A DNA stretch of 64,000 nucleotides from Thelonectria olida (taxonomy: Eukaryota; Ascomycota; Sordariomycetes; Hypocreales; Nectriaceae), in contig JAGPYM010000089.1 of NCBI GenBank assembly GCA_020736575.1, positions 1 through 64,000 on the forward strand, given 5' to 3'. The translations under genes were made by a program, and so were the position numbers. The notes below the pieces were generated by a model. The model was not told the DNA's origin. It was given only the letters and a program-made list of their open reading frames with translations, and ran no database searches. Below, in pieces: positions 24,561-35,433 of the stretch. How positions within the stretch are numbered: position 1 is the first letter of the stretch; every line of letters starts with the position of its first letter.

Positions 24561-25581
24561 CTACTGGTCCCCATTTCTTGAAGACATTTCAAGAGGATCC
24601 TCATCTCTGGTCATTCTCCATCCATTTGAAATATCGATAATTTCATGGCAGCCCTCAGCCACCCATGTCCACTTTCTCAAAAAGCTGGGAGTAGCCTCCC
24701 AACTTTCTTTCAGATATGGCTCTCCCCATAGAATTAGGCCTTTTCCATGGTGGTCAATTTCGGTATCATCATCCTCTTGGCAAATTCGCGGATTTGTCGA
24801 TACCAGCGTATCTTCTTTCCGTGCACTCGGCTGCATTACGTACACCATGTCTCCGACAAGATCTTCCAGGAATGTGATATGATTGAAAGAGTTTTGGTGT
24901 CTGATTAAATTATCCCTCATTACTGGAAATGGGAAAATATCCATCCAGGTCGGATGAGGCGAGTTCATCTGAAGCTGTGTTGGGATCAGACAGCCCGGCA
25001 TTCCTTGGTGAGTAGGGCGTACCACTGCAATTTCGCATGCTGTGGCTGGAATAGGATGGATATGTGCAAACTTGGCATTGATAAAAGTTGCCACGAATCT
25101 CAAGAGAGATTTGTTGGATATAAACCCTTGGCATACGTTTTGATTGATCAGGCTGCGTATGAAAGCGTGATCACCGGATAGATGGAGCTTGAGATCATGA
25201 GACAGCCCAGACCCAACTGCAGGAGCTCCTTGATTTAGACTCTCAGAGATTGTCGTAGTTTCCGATCTCATCACCTGGCCATTGCCATTATGGAGATGCG
25301 GCCTGCTCCTGGCACTCTTCCCCGGCCTTGGGGTGTCGGGCCGAGATGACTCGGGTGCTGGGCATTCTGTTATACGCCAACGGTTAACTCGGTAAGCCAG
25401 CTTCTGGTTCTTAGAATTGTCTTCTTGCTGCTCTTTAACACGATGTCCTGTTTCTTTTGAGCGGGGAAGACGGCTTCTTGGGATAAGGAGGCTTACGATG
25501 CGCTCTTTGATTTATCCGGTTCTGAGACCGTTTCCGTTCTTTTCGCTCTTCGGCGGTCAGACGATGGCTGCTACCTACCAT
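24561..25581 (-). CDS. bZIP-type / DUF3425 transcription factor
   Basis: Two exons (25581-25497 and 25453-24561) separated by a 43-nt intron give 325 residues. Exon 1 carries the basic region EERKERKRSQNRINQRAH, the DNA-contact signature of fungal AP-1-like bZIPs. The intron falls right after it, as in many bZIP-DUF3425 genes. The rest is a DUF3425 domain: DHAFIRSLINQNVCQGF, PTQLQMNSPHPTWMDIFPFPVMRDNLI, WGEPYLKESWEATPSFLRKWTW, ISNGWRMTRDEDPL. A clear leucine heptad is missing behind the basic region; the sequence goes to a short LAYRVNRWR motif instead. It is divergent to the SDR gene at 26081. Such factors often sit beside metabolic genes they control (inference). Confidence 0.82.
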
Positions 25582-26080
25582 TTCTGCATCAATGCACCGA
25601 ATGACTGCTGTAAGAAATGGATAAGAGAGGTTGCAAAGAGGAAGATTTTGTCAGCGCATCTACATTGAGCGGAGTGAAGCGATTCCGTTGCTACTTGCGC
25701 TAAACTATAAAAGGCAAGAGTGGTCAGCCAGCTTACCAAGACGGCAAGGAGACAAACTCCGACTCTGCCAGAAAGAGCAAAAACGGTCAGCCATGAAGCG
25801 GCAAAGTTGCCCGCACAAGGTAAAAACGGGTGTGAAGCTCGCGAGTCTCCGAGATAACGTCATGAACGGACGAGAAGTAGAATGCAATAGCGACGATGAG
25901 TGACTTTTGGACCGTGGTGGAGTTTGGAGAACATGGGCGAGCGACTCCATCATCATCCCCGAAGCGAAGTATATAAAGATGAGACGCGGACTTCAAGAGA
26001 ACATAATTTTCCAGGACCATCTACTTTTTTCTTGTTTACACTACTTCCTGCGTTGGAATCGTACTCCACGAGCATCACCT
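25582..26080. promoter_or_regulatory. Divergent promoter, bZIP-DUF3425 / SDR
   Basis: This 499-bp head-to-head spacer ends in a CT-rich tract just before ATG 26081. No clear operator repeat is seen. Confidence 0.4.
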
Positions 26081-27076
26081 ATGTCCCGATACGCAGCGGC
26101 CCATGCCAACCCTCAAGGGCCTGGGGACGCCAGACCCACCGCACTTCAGATCATCAAGGATGAAGGAGTCGAGTCCAAGCTAAATGGAAAGACTATTGTT
26201 ATTACTGGCACCTCTTCAGGCATCGGGGTAGAGACAGCTCGTGCGCTCTCAACGACAGGAGCAAAGCTGTTTCTTACTGCGCGAGATGTTGTCAAAGCTA
26301 AGGCCGCTTTAACCGGCATCTTCAACCCCAGCCATATGGAACTCGTTGAGATGGATCAAACCTCCTTGGATAGCGTCCGTACTGCCGCAAACCAGATCCT
26401 GGCTAAAACAGATAGGATTAACATCTTGGTTAATAACGCCGGGGTCATGGCAGTCCAGAACCTTGAGTTCACCAAGGACGGGCACGAGCTGCAATTCGGA
26501 ACCAACCACCTATCTCACTTTTTGTTCTTCGAGTTATTAAAGCCAGCCCTCCTTGCAGCTGTCACACCAGAATTCCACTCGCGGGTTGTTATTGTTGCTT
26601 CCTCTGCACATACCAATAGTGGCATCAACACCTCAGACAACTACAGCTTCCAAAAAGGCGGATATGACCCTTGGCTGGCTTACGGACAGTCTAAAACAGC
26701 CAATATCTATATGGCCAACGAGCTAGAACGCCGATACGGGTCTCAGGGTATCCATGCGACAAGCCTGCACCCTGGCGGAATCATGACGCCTCTCGCACGA
26801 CATCTCCCCGAAGGGCAAGCGGAAAGCATCGCAGGTAGCGAGACAATGAGGAATTTGGTGAAGAACACAGAGCAAGGAGCAGCGACAACTGTGTGGGCTG
26901 CAATAGGGAAACAGTGGGCGTACACTGGAGGAAAATATCTCGGTGACTGTGCCGAGGCAGAGCCTTCCGCGGACGAGAGTCTCGAGTTTGGATCGGGCTT
27001 TGCTAAGCATGCGTACAACCCAGACAGCGAAAGGCGACTTTGGGAGGACTCGCTGAAACTTGTGGGCTTGACTTGA
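26081..27076 (+). CDS. Short-chain dehydrogenase/reductase (retinol dehydrogenase-like)
   Basis: Intronless, 331 residues. It is a classical extended-type SDR: cofactor motif TGTSSGIG at about 42-49, NNAGVM, catalytic Ser in VASSAH, YGQSK (Tyr and Lys), and the usual HPGGIMTPLARH. Residue order and length match the fungal oxidoreductases annotated as WW-domain oxidoreductase or retinol dehydrogenase-like; the substrate is unknown. I chose ATG 26081, after the CT-rich leader; the frame is open 58 codons further up, but that part lacks similarity. It is divergently paired with the bZIP-DUF3425 regulator. Confidence 0.88.
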   Translation: MSRYAAAHANPQGPGDARPTALQIIKDEGVESKLNGKTIVITGTSSGIGVETARALSTTGAKLFLTARDVVKAKAALTGIFNPSHMELVEMDQTSLDSVRTAANQILAKTDRINILVNNAGVMAVQNLEFTKDGHELQFGTNHLSHFLFFELLKPALLAAVTPEFHSRVVIVASSAHTNSGINTSDNYSFQKGGYDPWLAYGQSKTANIYMANELERRYGSQGIHATSLHPGGIMTPLARHLPEGQAESIAGSETMRNLVKNTEQGAATTVWAAIGKQWAYTGGKYLGDCAEAEPSADESLEFGSGFAKHAYNPDSERRLWEDSLKLVGLT

Positions 27077-28306
27077 ATGTAAGCAGGCTAATAGATATTA
27101 TTTCTCTTTTCTTCATCATGAGCTGTATCTACCGTCGCGCTATCGATCCATCATTGCTCAGGCTCAACCTCAGCCAGTATCAGATTAGAATAATCCAGGA
27201 AGCAGCAAGTATGTCACTTAACTAAACTGTGGTGATTTGGATTGTGAGCTGAGGCGATTAGCCCTCTATCATCTTGGTCTGATTGATTTTCAATGTCTCG
27301 TTTGTCCTTTTCAGGTGTGCAAAGCATAGCAGCTGAGATTATACCTGCTGCAAGGTCGTCTTGTGAGCAACTTGCGGCAGCCCTCGACAGATTGCCGTAA
27401 TTGTCCGAAGCTGGTGGAATAAAATACACATGGAGACATTACCTTCCATGTAGTTGGTCAAGCGTCCACTCACTCTTCCCATTCTACCATAGTGGCTAAG
27501 TTTAATCAAAAGCCCGTCTCAATCTGCACATTTTCCATATTTAACTACTTCATAGGTAATACTATAAGCTTACGTATGGGATTGAGCGTGTATAACCTCG
27601 GAAGCAAGTCGTCCGTGGACCTCAGTGACCTGCCCTTATCGATTCTATTAAGTAACAATTTTTTTTTCCCTCGTATGGTTTCGTGGCTGTAGTAGAAATG
27701 TACAACAAGCAAAATACCATAGGTTGGATGTTCCGATCTAAGTCAGCTCCTTTGGCAATTTGTAATAATGTCGCCCCCATGCCCAGAAGGTTGTCAGAAG
27801 GATAGCATGGTATGAGGTCAATATACAAATACTAATACAATCTTTCGTTTCCTCTTTTAAATTTACATACTGGCACTATTTACAGTCACAGTATATAATA
27901 ACTATCGAGGTAGTTTGTGAACACTTGAAGCAAGTTCTGGAATGCATAGCATAATGGAGCGTTCTTGAATCTGTTTGTCTAATTCTTGTCTACTAAGCTT
28001 TTGTTTTTATGTAATCTGTTTATCGCAAGTTGAGGCCCGTAGCCTCCAAGGCACAGTCGTACAAGTTCAGCTGCACCTAGAAGGAGAGATTTGATTTGCA
28101 CTTTGCACTAAGACGCAGTGTTAATGCTTGTTGAAAAGATTTTGGCCCAGGTTATAGCAGTGTGAAGGACCGAAGCGCCAGTTTCTTCTATAAATGAATA
28201 GTATGCCAATACTAGAAGAACTGTACCCTGTCCACTTACTGTTGCTATCATCACAAGCGAATCTTCTACCTGAAAACTGCTGGAATACTTGATCAGACCC
28301 CTAATA
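27077..28306. other. Intergenic region, no supported gene
   Basis: Only short frames, A+T-leaning in the 27.6-28.0 kb part. I see no domain, repeat or RNA gene. Confidence 0.4.
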
Positions 28307-28830
28307 TGTATCTCCTTACACAGACCTTTCTTACTATTGCTGCTGTTGCTCAGGCAAGGTTACTAGCTAGCCTAACCAGACCAGAGCAAGGCGGATGGTC
28401 GGGACGACTACGCACGTGTCAAGTTTAACATCGACCATGCAGATAAAGAGCAAGCTAAAGTTTTACTATAACCTAACCAGCGAGATTGATTGCGATAGTG
28501 ACGATTACCAGTTTGGATTGACTAGGAAGGAGCTGAAGCGCGGGAAAATCTCAGCCCTCAATCGCCCCAAAGGGCAAGGATAATCTCTATGCGCTTCAAG
28601 AAACGGTGTCCAAAGAGATCTATCAGTGTTCCATCAAGCTCACATGTGAAGGTGATAGGGACGTCAAGAGTATCACGCTTAGGAACTGGCAAGACACCGA
28701 CCACAAAGCCACGGACTGCTATATTCTGGGGGCGACGGGAGAATGCACGCTCACGGACCTGCCCAAAGACTTGAAGTTGACTCAAACTGGCGTGCGTGGC
28801 CCTGGAATTGGGCTTGAATATGCGCCCTGA
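28307..28830 (+). pseudogene. Possible broken gene for a small secreted cysteine-containing protein
   Basis: An ATG at 28307 opens a peptide with a convincing secretion signal (MYLLTQTFLTIAAVAQA). Further on, a frame ending at 28830 holds paired cysteines (YQCSIKLTC and DCYILGATGEC) as in small fungal secreted proteins. The frames do not connect: reading shifts near 28570 (AAAGGG) and again between 28380 and 28500, and I cannot find introns that repair it. Either it is a decayed gene or an exon model I could not resolve. No known family recognised. Confidence 0.35.
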
Positions 28831-29287
28831 GAATAAGGCACGAATGTGAATTGGTTCTTTTGGGGACACAGATTCCAAAGGAACAGGCAAGGGTCCAGCC
28901 ACAAACAACAGGGACTCGGAGTCTTATTGCAAGAAGGCTATTAGTGGTAAAAACCAGCAAGTGGAATGTTAGTTTCCATGCTATCGAAATGCCAATGGTC
29001 AATCAGTCTTCCATTCATAGTTATTACACGTCAATCTTATTTCTTCTGTAACTCCTAGGTCCTCGCTTAACCCTTCTCTATCTGCAGATGCTATCGAGTC
29101 TTAGGATCATACTGACTAGAAGCCACGCTTGGTTGGGTCATTCGACCCCTGGACACATCTCGTGACCCAGAAACAAAAAAGGCGTGACTAGAAGCGACAA
29201 GACAACCTGACTAGTCCTTAGACAACCCATGTTTGATCGAATCGCAGGGCCCTCCTGACTGATCATTTGTTCTGGCCGCATTACGCC
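28831..29287. other. Intergenic region
   Basis: 3' flank of the SnoaL-like gene. Nothing else is seen. Confidence 0.4.
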
Positions 29288-29722
29288 TCAGGACATGGCA
29301 TGCCCCAAGTCTTTGTCCTCAGCATCTCCTTCCGCATGTCGAATAGTTTCCACCACAGACGAGAGCCTCCCATCCTCATGCACCACACCGAACAGAAAAA
29401 CTTCAAACTCGGATCGGGGCTTGTTCGAGAATTCAACGGAGACGGTATGTCGCTCGGCAAGCTGGTTTCCATCCCGCAGGAACTGGCTCACTTTGACTTT
29501 GACAGATGTTGTGGCTGTGCGTAGATGGCGAATATGGTCGACGAATTCCGGGAAACTTAGAACTCTGCCGTCAACTTCTTGTGTGTATGTCGGCATAAAT
29601 AGACGCTTCAGATCGTCTTCGGTGTTTTCAGAATCCCCGACGAATATGCTCTCAAATCCGGCTGCAAATTTCGCTTGGTCAGATGTCCAGTTGACGACGT
29701 CTTGTGTTGACGAGGCTGCCAT
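29288..29722 (-). CDS. SnoaL-like / NTF2-fold small protein
   Basis: Single exon, 144 residues. Pattern of an NTF2-like (SnoaL-type) domain: an N-terminal helix (WTSDQAKFAAGFESIFVGD), LKRLFMPTYTQEVDGRVLSFPEFVDHIRHLR, then beta strands VKVKVSQFLRDGNQLAERHTVSVEF and FEVFLFGVVHEDGRLSSVVETIR. Such proteins are isomerases, cyclases or simple small-molecule binders. ATG 29722 is chosen where similarity begins; the frame is open 29 codons upstream. A perfect 18-bp inverted repeat lies 232-272 bp upstream. It is next to the acyl-CoA dehydrogenase gene, transcribed the same way. Confidence 0.72.
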   Translation of the reverse strand: MAASSTQDVVNWTSDQAKFAAGFESIFVGDSENTEDDLKRLFMPTYTQEVDGRVLSFPEFVDHIRHLRTATTSVKVKVSQFLRDGNQLAERHTVSVEFSNKPRSEFEVFLFGVVHEDGRLSSVVETIRHAEGDAEDKDLGHAMS

Positions 29723-29953
29723 GGTAAAGGTGGTAAAAGAGATATTTGGCAAGGTTTGACGTGCTGAGTGCTTGGCGATTGAGGCGGTGGATATGATATC
29801 AAAAGGCACTTAAAGAGAGCGGAACTTGATTATATGGATTTTAAAGACCGAAGAGAGAAGTGGCAACGAAGACGTATTATACTCAATCCCAAATAAGCAA
29901 TAACGTAGCCTCGAAATAAAACTTGCCTATTTTAATATTACAAGGCAGCAGAT

Positions 29954-29994
29954 TCCGCGGATTGTCCGCGGACCACCCGCGGACAATCCGCGGA
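29954..29994. promoter_or_regulatory. Perfect 18-bp palindrome, CCGCGG-rich
   Basis: TCCGCGGATTGTCCGCGG (29954-29971) and its exact reverse complement (29977-29994) flank a 5-nt spacer. Four copies of CCGCGG, each with two overlapping CGG half-sites, are packed into 41 bp. It sits between the SnoaL-like start (29722, -) and the acyl-CoA dehydrogenase stop (30223, -), so it is best read as an upstream regulatory site of the SnoaL-like gene. A hairpin terminator role is unlikely in fungal Pol II genes. Confidence 0.6.
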
Positions 29995-30222
29995 CATGAA
30001 ATCTGGACTCAACGTATCGCGAGCCATGAATGGCCATGGCCCAGAATGTCCATTTTAGCTTGAGGTTCTTTCTGGTAGAATTCATAAAGTTTTCAACAAA
30101 CAGGCAATCAATACAGCGGAGGGGAGAGGGCAATGCGATTGTGATTTCTCCTTATTGACTTACGTACCCACGTAATGAAAGCAGCGTCAGTATCTAGCCT
30201 CCTGTAATCCTCGTGCCTTCAA

Positions 30223-31835
30223 TTACAGCATGCTCTTGGGAAACTTCTTCACCGCCTGCCTCACTGCTAGGTCGGACAAGATCTCCTCAGCACCTCCCAA
30301 TATCGCATCAAACTTATACGTTCGCTGAAAGTTCTCAATTCGGCTTCCCATCCCTGTCTGTGTCAAACCCCGCCCGCCAAAAATATTTACCGCTTCATCG
30401 GCAACTTCATGAGCTACTCGAGTGGTGAAACTCTTGAGCAGTGCTAAGGGACCGCTGAGACGCATCGCCTGCTCCTTGTAAGCCATTTTGACCATCTGCC
30501 CGGTGATCTGCTCCAGCCATGCTTGTGCTGCCTCAACGTTCGCAATCATCCTAGCGAGTTTTGCCCGAATGACGGGTTGATCAATCAGCCTGCGCTTAAA
30601 GACTACTCGCTGGTTGCACCATTTGAGGCACTCTTCGACGATACCTCGGGTACCTCGAATGGATCCGCAAATCATGGCGAAGCGTTCGTGGTTGAAGTTG
30701 CTCATAATGACTGTGAATCCCTTATGTTCCTCGCCCAAAAGATGATCAACAGGGACCATGACCTTGTCAAACTGCACATAGGCAGTCCCCGCTGTGGCAG
30801 AGTAGGATGTTTTGATAGCCTTCGTTGTGACGCCTTCACTCCTTGGGATAAGAAGAACGGAGAAGCCCTTATCTGTCTTGCACCCAGTGACGAAATAGTC
30901 CGCAAACATGCCATTCGTAATCCATTTCTTAGTGCCTGATACGACGTAGTGTTTGCCATCTGTAGTTTTTGTGGCAGTTGTCTGAATTCCGGCAACGTCA
31001 CTGCCGGCGAAAGCCTCGCTGATAGCAAGGCAAATCTTCTTCTTCCCCGCCAGAGCTTCGTGGATAACAATTGTTCTGAGCTCTCCATGGGGAAGCCAGT
31101 GTATCACGGCAGTGAGGCCAATGACAAGGCCACTCAACATACCATCTGCAAAGCCTCGTGCGCCGATCCTAGCGAGTTCTTGTGACACGACTAGCTCATG
31201 GAAGAAGTCAAAGTCTTTACCTTCGACAACGCCACCCAGAAGGGTGCGGCCGTGAAGATGTTCGCCCGGACCAAGGCGCATTGCGTGGATGTTTTCCTTT
31301 GCCATCCTTTCCACAAGCTCTTGGCTGACATACGTGCCATCCCTCTCTTTCTCCTGGGCTTCAGGTATTACATATATGTCAACGAATCTTCTCATGGCCT
31401 GTTGTAACCGGTGGTGGCTTTCTGTGTAGTGAGGGCTGCTGAATTCCGGACGAAGCCACAATGGTTCAGCATATGGAACGGGACTGAGGTCTCCAGGTTT
31501 AGGATTCAAAACCTCTGGTGCCTCATTCTCAAGGGTGCTGATGCAGAGATCTGCATACTTTTGGAGGACTTCATGGCGATGAAGGTTGTAGAAGGCCGTT
31601 GTCGCGTCTTGGCCAGCTACTTGCTCGAGGACCACGTTACCACCGGGGTGGGCGTCGGCGAAATCCGTGAGATCGTAGACCTATATATTGCGCATCGTCA
31701 AAAGCTATGTCTTAGAGAAAATGTATTGCATTGCCTGCATTGCATGATTACCTTGTGATCTATGATGCACCAAAGATCCTCCGGTGTGTTGTGGCGTGCA
31801 ACTTCTTCTCTTGTGACGCTTGGTGACGACATCAT
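30223..31835 (-). CDS. Cytochrome b5 - acyl-CoA dehydrogenase fusion
   Basis: Two exons (31835-31752 and 31680-30223), 71-nt intron, 513 residues. The first 75 residues are a cytochrome b5 heme domain, with HPGG at about 39-42 and the second axial His in YNLHRH at about 62-64. The remainder is an acyl-CoA dehydrogenase: LAISEAFAGSDVAGIQTTA (FAD-binding signature), KKWITNG, NHERFAMICGSIRG, and FGGRGLTQTGMG.IENFQR near the end. This fusion is known in fungi and is thought to pass electrons between flavin and heme during CoA-thioester (or related carbon) oxidation. The C-terminus SML is not a canonical PTS1. Four CCTCGG/CCGAGG sites lie 128-253 bp upstream. A second ATG follows the first directly; either may serve. 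Confidence 0.92.
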
Positions 31836-32593
31836 GTAAGATTGCCAAATGTATCGCTAGACAAAGACTTAATTAAGACTTGAAATGAAAGAGAAAAGCG
31901 TCGAGAGGAGCAGGGTAGACTCATATGAGGGTAACGTTTTATATCGATGACTCCCACGCTTGCCGAGGGCATGAGTCGTATGTTTTTTTAAGACATATGT
32001 GATATCTGACCCCCGAGGACGAGTGAGTTCATCACTTGCCGAGGTTAGTAGGAAAGCTGTATATGAACGGCTACTTCAGTTTCCTCGGGCCTCCTGTAGG
32101 TAGCTTCCCGAACTAAACCCTGCGCCCGATCCCTAGGTCATGCAATGACCCCAATCTCGGCCTATCGGTTTCTTTCCGAATGTGATTGACCTCCGTTTGA
32201 AATCTCAGGCAGCTTAGCCGTCTATACGCTGACAAACTGCCCTGAATGATTGGTGTTGGCCTGCACCCTCTTGACTTCACTCTTCCTCCGCAAGAGCTAT
32301 TCGAGAGCTTACCAAGCCGGCTTTCTCAGCCTTCAAGGCAAATCTCTACGTGAACCGTAGTGGTTAACCTAATCCCCACGAATTCAATGGGGATTAATCA
32401 CAAAGAAAGCGACCCCCATTCAGTCAAGTACTCTGTTTCCCAGATCCAAGTTATAATAATCACATTGACTACTAATTATGGCCATGCCGTAACTCAATAT
32501 AAACACTAATTGACGATAAGTCGTACTTTAATGTGAAATCTAACTAGCGGTAACGTTAAAAGAATTAAAAAAGCAGAATCTTGACTCTCTTGT
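31836..32593. promoter_or_regulatory. Acyl-CoA dehydrogenase promoter with four CCTCGG-type sites
   Basis: CCGAGG at 31963, 32013 and 32039 and CCTCGG at 32083 fall within 126 bp. CCTCGG is the core bound by FarA/FarB (Aspergillus) and CTF1-alpha (Fusarium), activators of fatty-acid catabolism. The rest, up to the 3' end of the SDR gene, shows nothing notable. Confidence 0.6.
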
Positions 32594-33679
32594 CTACAGA
32601 TTGGATTTCGACTTTGTGCTATCAACACGGAATACTTCCACGTCCTCTTCCGGCACTGTCAAGACTGGAAGTGTAGCTGGGAGCATCCGTCGCGGATTCG
32701 CGCCAGGTACCACACTGTACTTCGAAAAATCAGTGACACCTCTTTTACGGAGGAAATCTTCATCAAGCTCGAGACATCCACTGATCTGTTCTGCGGGCAT
32801 CCGGAGCATCTCCAGAATGGCATCCGAGAAGATTGTCTAGCATTCTGTTAGATTCTTCACGTGGCTTGAGTGGGTAGGAAATGATATGAACGAACCGGCT
32901 TTCTTAAGTCAGGCAACATCTTTGGATCGGGTGTTGCAGCCGATTGAATTCCCTGCGTACGTCAGTGGCAGTAATAAGCGGTTGAGAGTCACAACGTACC
33001 ACAGCAGGCCAGATGCTGGTGATGGCCATGTCTTTCTTCCCTTCTCTCTTCCAGTCCATGGCCAATCCTTTCGTGAGGACAGACATTGCGACTTTTCCCA
33101 TTGCGTACGCCGTTTTTCCTCTGAAGAAACGAGAGTAGATGGGAGGGCTCACTACTATGATCCGACCCTTCCAGCTGTTTCGCTCGAAATGAGGAAACGC
33201 AGCCTGCACAGTAGCGTACAGGCCTTCCATGTTCACACTCGAAAGGAGTTGGAAGCGCTTTAGTGGCGTCTTTTCAACCGAGGACCACCAGATGGCACCT
33301 GGGTTGTAAACCAACACGTCCAACGATCCGTACAGTTTCACCGTCGAGTCGATCATGTGCTTGATGCTCTCAGAACTTCTCGTGTCGACCTGGATCGCTG
33401 TTGCTTCTCCACCAGCTTCACAAATTTCGCGAGTCACTGTGGTAATTGTAGATTGTTGAGAATTGGGGTCTGGGGGGAAAGGAGACATTTTTGACTCATC
33501 GCTGACGGTTTTGGCTGCCACGACGACTGGGGACGACTTAGTTGAGGGCTGAGAATTTGGGTAAGCTGCGTATTGTACTTACCTTTGAATCCATTTTTGG
33601 CCAGGTCAATAGCAACCTGACGACCAATGCCGCGAGATGCACCGATGACCAAGGCGACGGGTTGCCGTGGTTGAGACAT
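32594..33679 (-). CDS. Short-chain dehydrogenase/reductase (HSDL2-like)
   Basis: Four exons (33679-33583, 33526-33000, 32952-32896, 32836-32594) encode 307 residues. Rossmann motif GASRGIG is at about 13-19 and catalytic YAMGK follows; the usual NNAG reads YNPG, a variant seen in HSDL2-type SDRs. The text around SKMSPFPPDP and AITSIWPAV also fits that group, whose members are peroxisomal or mitochondrial lipid-related oxidoreductases. The C-terminus (KSKSNL) is not a clear PTS1. Three CCTCGG-type sites lie 163-287 bp upstream (33842, 33906, 33961). It is divergent to the GST-kappa gene. All three introns are GT..AG and frame-preserving; introns are 47-59 nt. Confidence 0.88.
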
Positions 33680-34519
33680 TTCAGAGATTCTGAAGTGATC
33701 TTTGGTCTTGCGAGAAGGTTATTTAGTGTGTTTTAATTACTAGGCAGGACCTTGAAGGAGGACTTCTGGCCCTTTCAGTTCCAATCGGGCTTTGTGGGAT
33801 GATGAGCCTCTTGTGGCAATATTTAACAGGTAGTTAACGTACCGAGGCTCTTCTACTAGGCTCGTTCGTTTCGGGAGTAACCAGTTCTCTAGACTATGCC
33901 TAACGCCTCGGAGGTGTTGTCGGGGCATGCAGAGAGTCGTTCCCACAAATCATTCTGCCACCGAGGCAACGCCACGCCCGGGCTAGAGTGATGGAGAGTA
34001 ATCGCGATGACTTATGGATGTTACCATCTGCTGGCTTCTTTATACTGCGTTGCTGTTCCATTTTCTAATGCAGAACCAAAGCAGTGTCCCATTGTTACTT
34101 TGTTAGATGTCCCTTGACCAATAACTTTGAGAAGTGAAGTGACGGGAAAACAAGTATAGCCATAGTTCCTTCATAAATTCCTCAGATACTGGATCCAAAC
34201 GCCGCGGTGAACTGCTGTATTCGTTGTGCGTTCCATCAAGGACGAGTTGCTCGCACACGCAAGGGCAAAGTACACAGTTGCCGCGGCTAACATTCATCAA
34301 CTGCCGAGGTGCCATCGCCCACGGTCTGCGTGGCATCACTTTTCAACTCTAGATCATCAATGAGATCACTAATTACACCTCCGCTGAGTTCCTAACTTAC
34401 ATAAGACGGACTTGCACACTTTGAGAGAACTGATTTCAACCATCTTCCCAACTGGCGATTATTACCTTAAACCGTTCAGGTGACCCTCATAGCTTCATCG
34501 TCCCCACAACAACAGCAAC
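33680..34519. promoter_or_regulatory. Divergent promoter, SDR / GST-kappa, with four CCTCGG-type sites
   Basis: CCGAGG at 33842 and 33961, CCTCGG at 33906 and CCGAGG at 34304. The first three are near the SDR start; the last is about 210 bp before the GST-kappa start. No gene in the spacer. Confidence 0.55.
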
Positions 34520-35433
34520 ATGTCTCCGCACGACAAGAAAATTGAGGCCTATCTTGATTGCGGTGAGATGTCCGCATCGCGGTTGACCATGATTTCGAAG
34601 CGCTTATGCAATCCCAGTCTCACCATATAGCTTTTACTCGTTTTCTTATCTGCGCCAGAACAGGCGCGCGCTTCAAAGCCAGGGCGTAACAGTTGAGTGA
34701 GTGCAGAGGGTAATGCACCGGCCACTTCTCATATGCTAACAGCCTAGGTTTATTCCTGTGTTCCTTGGGGGCATCAACGTTGGCAGCGGTAAGATGCAAT
34801 TACTCTTCGGTGAAGAACTGCAGCTAATATGAGATTGAACAGGAAACAAACCACCATGGACTCTCCCTGCCAAGGCGAACTATGCCATACACGATGGCAA
34901 ACGAGCTCAAAAATACTTCGGGCTCAAGTTCGAAACTCCTGATTTTTTCCCAATTTTATCATTGCTGGTAAGTCGTTCAGCGGTTCGGCGTTCGGCACAA
35001 TATGTACACGCGCTGACACGTTCCCTCTACTCAAATCCAGCCTCAACGATGTCTTACATACGTGAAGTCGGAGTGCCCGGACAAGCTCGAGGATCTATTC
35101 CAGTCATGTTTTGAGTTGCTGTGGCTTCAGCACCTCGACTTGGCAAAGCCGGAACACATGCTGGCTGCACTCCTCAAAGTGTTCAACAAGCAAGAGTCGG
35201 CGGACATCTTGAAAGCTGCCCAAACCCCCGAGATCAAGCAAGCCCTGAATGAGGCCACCAAGTATGCCGTTGAAGATCTTGGCGCATTTGGATGCCCTTG
35301 GTTTTGGGTTCACGATGGCAAGGGAAATGCAGAGCCTTTCTTTGGAAGCGACAGGTTCCACTACATGTGGGACTACTTGGAAATCCCTCACCAAGACTTG
35401 AAGCTTCAGGGCCCAGTCTCTGGGAAGCTATGA
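34520..35433 (+). CDS. GST-kappa / 2-hydroxychromene-2-carboxylate isomerase-like (DsbA fold)
   Basis: Five exons (34520-34562, 34618-34696, 34748-34788, 34843-34967, 35041-35433) encode 226 residues, the family's usual length. The catalytic SPYS motif (YLDCVSPYSFYSF) spans the first junction; then FIPVFLGGINVGSGNKPPW, the cis-Pro region, FFPILS, and the C-terminal GAFGCPWFWV and EPFFGSDRFHYMWDYL. Kappa-class glutathione transferases are peroxisomal or mitochondrial and join glutathione to electrophiles; bacterial relatives isomerise aromatic-catabolism intermediates. The end (GKL) is at best a weak PTS1. It lies inside the CCTCGG-marked group, directly before the CTF1-like regulator. Confidence 0.92.

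Noticed and set aside
24274..24882. Long plus-strand open frame (202 codons)
   Set aside because: It is largely antisense to the bZIP-DUF3425 gene, which has clear domain text and splice sites; the plus frame has none.
30523..31758. Several plus-strand frames over the acyl-CoA dehydrogenase
   Set aside because: Shadows of the minus-strand gene; no motifs.
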